Below, piece after piece: positions 6,569 through 7,831 of a stretch of DNA of 7,831 nucleotides. Source of the DNA: CAYLMM01 sp964384825 (GTDB lineage Bacteria > Krumholzibacteriota > Krumholzibacteriia > LZORAL124-64-63); contig CAYLMM010000084.1 in NCBI GenBank assembly GCA_964384825.1, positions 1 through 7,831 on the forward strand. The letters are read 5' to 3'. Under the pieces are notes generated by a model that worked only from the letters and a program-made list of their open reading frames with translations, had not been told where the DNA came from and ran no database searches. The position numbers and the translations under genes were made by a program. Position 1 is the stretch's first letter. Every line of letters starts with the position of its first letter.

Positions 6569-7831
6569 CTAGAAGCCGGCGACCTGCTTCAGGACTCCGA
6601 TATCCAGGGGATAGTCGTTGGTCGTGCCGTCCCAGACATGCGCACTCAACTCGTCGTGGAACAGGGCGTTCGAGCCGAACTTCAGGCTGTAGGCGTCATA
6701 GCCCATGATGTTCAGGTAGGCCGTGATCTGGCTCGAGTGCTGACCGGTCCAGCAATACACCACCACCGTCATGTCGGCGGGGATGTTCTCGAGCATCTCG
6801 TCCAGGCCCAGGCTCGCGTACGGCGTGAACTGGTAGGCCCCGGGGATGTGGCCCGGGACGCCGGCGGTGCCGTTGCCCAGGTAGTCGGCTTCCCCGAAGT
6901 AGTTGATGATGAAGTAGTTCTCCAACCCGTTGAGCACCATGTCCGCGTAGTTGATGCCCTTGAAGCCGCCGGCCAGCATCTCATCGACCCTGTCGTCGAC
7001 GACGGTGCCCACGTCATAGGAGTCGAGCGCCGGGAACTCGTGGACGGTCAGATCGCCGTTGTTGTTGGTCGTCTCGGCCACGGCCAGCAGGTTGTCGATG
7101 TTGTTGTCCCACGAGCCCGACAGGCTGGTGCTCCAGTTGCTCATGCCGAAGAGCAGCGTTTTGGCATCGTATCCCTTCAGCCGCAGCGCGACGACCGCAT
7201 GGCCGGCGCTCTGGCCGCTGTAGCAGGCCACCACGAATTCCTTGTCGGTCGGAATCGTCGAACCCACGTCGTCCAGCAGCGTGCCCAGCGAGCTGTGGTA
7301 GGCGCCCGGGATGTGACCGGCGTTGTAGGCGTCCAGGCTGCGGATGTCGATCACCGTGTAGGTTTCGTTGACCAGTTCGGTGGCCAGCACGTCCGCGCTG
7401 ATAGCGCCCACGGTCACCGCGCTGTCGTTGAACAGCGCTTCCGCGGCCTCGGCCATCGCCGAGAACTGGGGCGTCGGGCCGCTGCCGACCTCCAGCGGGT
7501 ACTCGTTGGTCGTGCCGTTCCACACGTGCGCGGAAAGCTCGTCGTGGAACAGGGCGTTCGAGCCGAACTTCAGGCTGTAGGCCTCGTAGCCCATCGCGTT
7601 CAGGTAGGCCGTGATCTGGCTCGAGTGCTGACCCGTCCAGCAGTACACCACCACCGGCATGTCGCTCGGCACGTTCTCGAGCATCTGCTCGACGCCCAGG
7701 CTGGCGTAAGGCGTGAACTGGTAGGCTCCGGGGATGTGGCCCGGCGTGCCGGCGGTGCCGGTGCCCAGGTAGTCCTCTTCCCCGAAGTAGTTGATGATGA
7801 AGTAGTTCTCCAACCCGTTGAGCACCATGTC
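6569..7831 (-). CDS. Multi-module rhodanese-domain protein (N-terminus off the window)
   Basis: The visible 420 C-terminal residues hold three rhodanese-like modules in the order A-B-A'. Rhodaneses carry persulfide sulfur on an active-site cysteine; each module here has one: CWTGQHSS in A (Cys codon 7642-7640), CYSGQSAG in B (7225-7223) and CWTGQHSS in A' (6754-6752). GHIPGAY, a family hallmark before the active loop, occurs in all three. B keeps the VIDIR signature, while A and A' read FIINYF there. The linker is acidic and Asn/Asp-rich, suggesting an exported protein, but the signal peptide would lie outside the window. The protein ends eight residues after module A' with no sorting domain. 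The methionine at 7828 is internal: the matching place in A' is within a continuous domain, preceded by the same Asp. Relatives with Cys-x-x-Gly-Gln loops are common in environmental bacteria; the physiological sulfur donor is unknown. Confidence 0.88.
   Translation of the reverse strand, partial: DMVLNGLENYFIINYFGEEDYLGTGTAGTPGHIPGAYQFTPYASLGVEQMLENVPSDMPVVVYCWTGQHSSQITAYLNAMGYEAYSLKFGSNALFHDELSAHVWNGTTNEYPLEVGSGPTPQFSAMAEAAEALFNDSAVTVGAISADVLATELVNETYTVIDIRSLDAYNAGHIPGAYHSSLGTLLDDVGSTIPTDKEFVVACYSGQSAGHAVVALRLKGYDAKTLLFGMSNWSTSLSGSWDNNIDNLLAVAETTNNNGDLTVHEFPALDSYDVGTVVDDRVDEMLAGGFKGINYADMVLNGLENYFIINYFGEADYLGNGTAGVPGHIPGAYQFTPYASLGLDEMLENIPADMTVVVYCWTGQHSSQITAYLNIMGYDAYSLKFGSNALFHDELSAHVWDGTTNDYPLDIGVLKQVAGF
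6599..6943 (-). repeat. Rhodanese module repeat, copy A'
   Basis: Matches 7487-7831 at a constant offset of 888 bp (296 codons) with no insertion or deletion. The encoded 115 residues differ at 15 positions, mostly conservative (Glu/Asp, Val/Ile). The 55 nt from 6889 to 6943 are identical to 7777-7831. Confidence 0.95.
7487..7831 (-). repeat. Rhodanese module repeat, copy A (cut by window edge)
   Basis: Partner of 6599-6943. The match continues without a break up to the last base, so the true left boundary of the repeat unit in the protein is not visible and further copies may lie beyond the window. Confidence 0.95.

Noticed and set aside
7826..7828. Methionine near the right edge as the start of the rhodanese gene
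   Set aside because: The same Asp-Met sequence occurs in the middle of copy A' (6938-6943), so this codon is internal and the gene continues off the window.
1..7831. CRISPR arrays, tRNA or rRNA genes, insertion sequences, phage or toxin-antitoxin genes
   Set aside because: None seen on either strand; the only long repeat is the coding repeat within the rhodanese gene.

Overview
This G+C-rich bacterial window (roughly two thirds G+C by eye) carries seven protein-coding genes and no RNA genes, insertion sequences or CRISPR. Six genes lie on the minus strand and one on the plus strand. Gene families and composition suggest a high-G+C, poorly cultured bacterium, perhaps of the FCB group or a related candidate phylum. 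The prolyl-tRNA synthetase is of the archaeal/eukaryote-like type, which occurs in such lineages. This placement is an inference; no marker in the window fixes the taxon.

Layout from the left, with minus-strand genes transcribed leftwards: the N-terminal 75 codons of prolyl-tRNA synthetase (1-227, cut by the left edge); lipoyl synthase lipA (387-1340); an MBL-fold metallo-hydrolase (1392-2243); a YyaL/DUF255 thioredoxin-fold plus alpha/alpha-barrel protein (2374-4431); and an O-methyltransferase of the Methyltransf_2 type (4428-5408), whose stop overlaps the YyaL start as ATGA. A divergent control region (5409-5513) separates these from a plus-strand GT2 glycosyltransferase (5514-6482). A strong hairpin at 6505-6530 sits between that gene and a convergent minus-strand gene for a multi-module rhodanese protein (6569-7831, cut by the right edge).

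Functionally the left part is housekeeping (tRNA charging, lipoate cofactor synthesis) beside two loosely characterised enzymes. The methyltransferase and YyaL genes form a tight, probably translationally coupled pair, followed by a separate weak promoter candidate in front of the MBL-lipA pair. The glycosyltransferase stands alone and appears to be read from a leaderless mRNA: an extended -10 element lies exactly 7 nt before its ATG and no Shine-Dalgarno is present, whereas its neighbours have clear ones.

The most unusual content is the rhodanese gene. Three modules are visible in the order A-B-A', with A and A' 888 bp apart without indels, 100/115 residues identical, and sharing a perfect 55-nt DNA stretch that runs off the edge. 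The A-type modules keep a cysteine active-site loop but have lost the usual Asp-x-Arg signature, which module B keeps. I see no convincing wholly new multi-gene system in this window; the rhodanese array is the best candidate for follow-up and its 5' part is missing.
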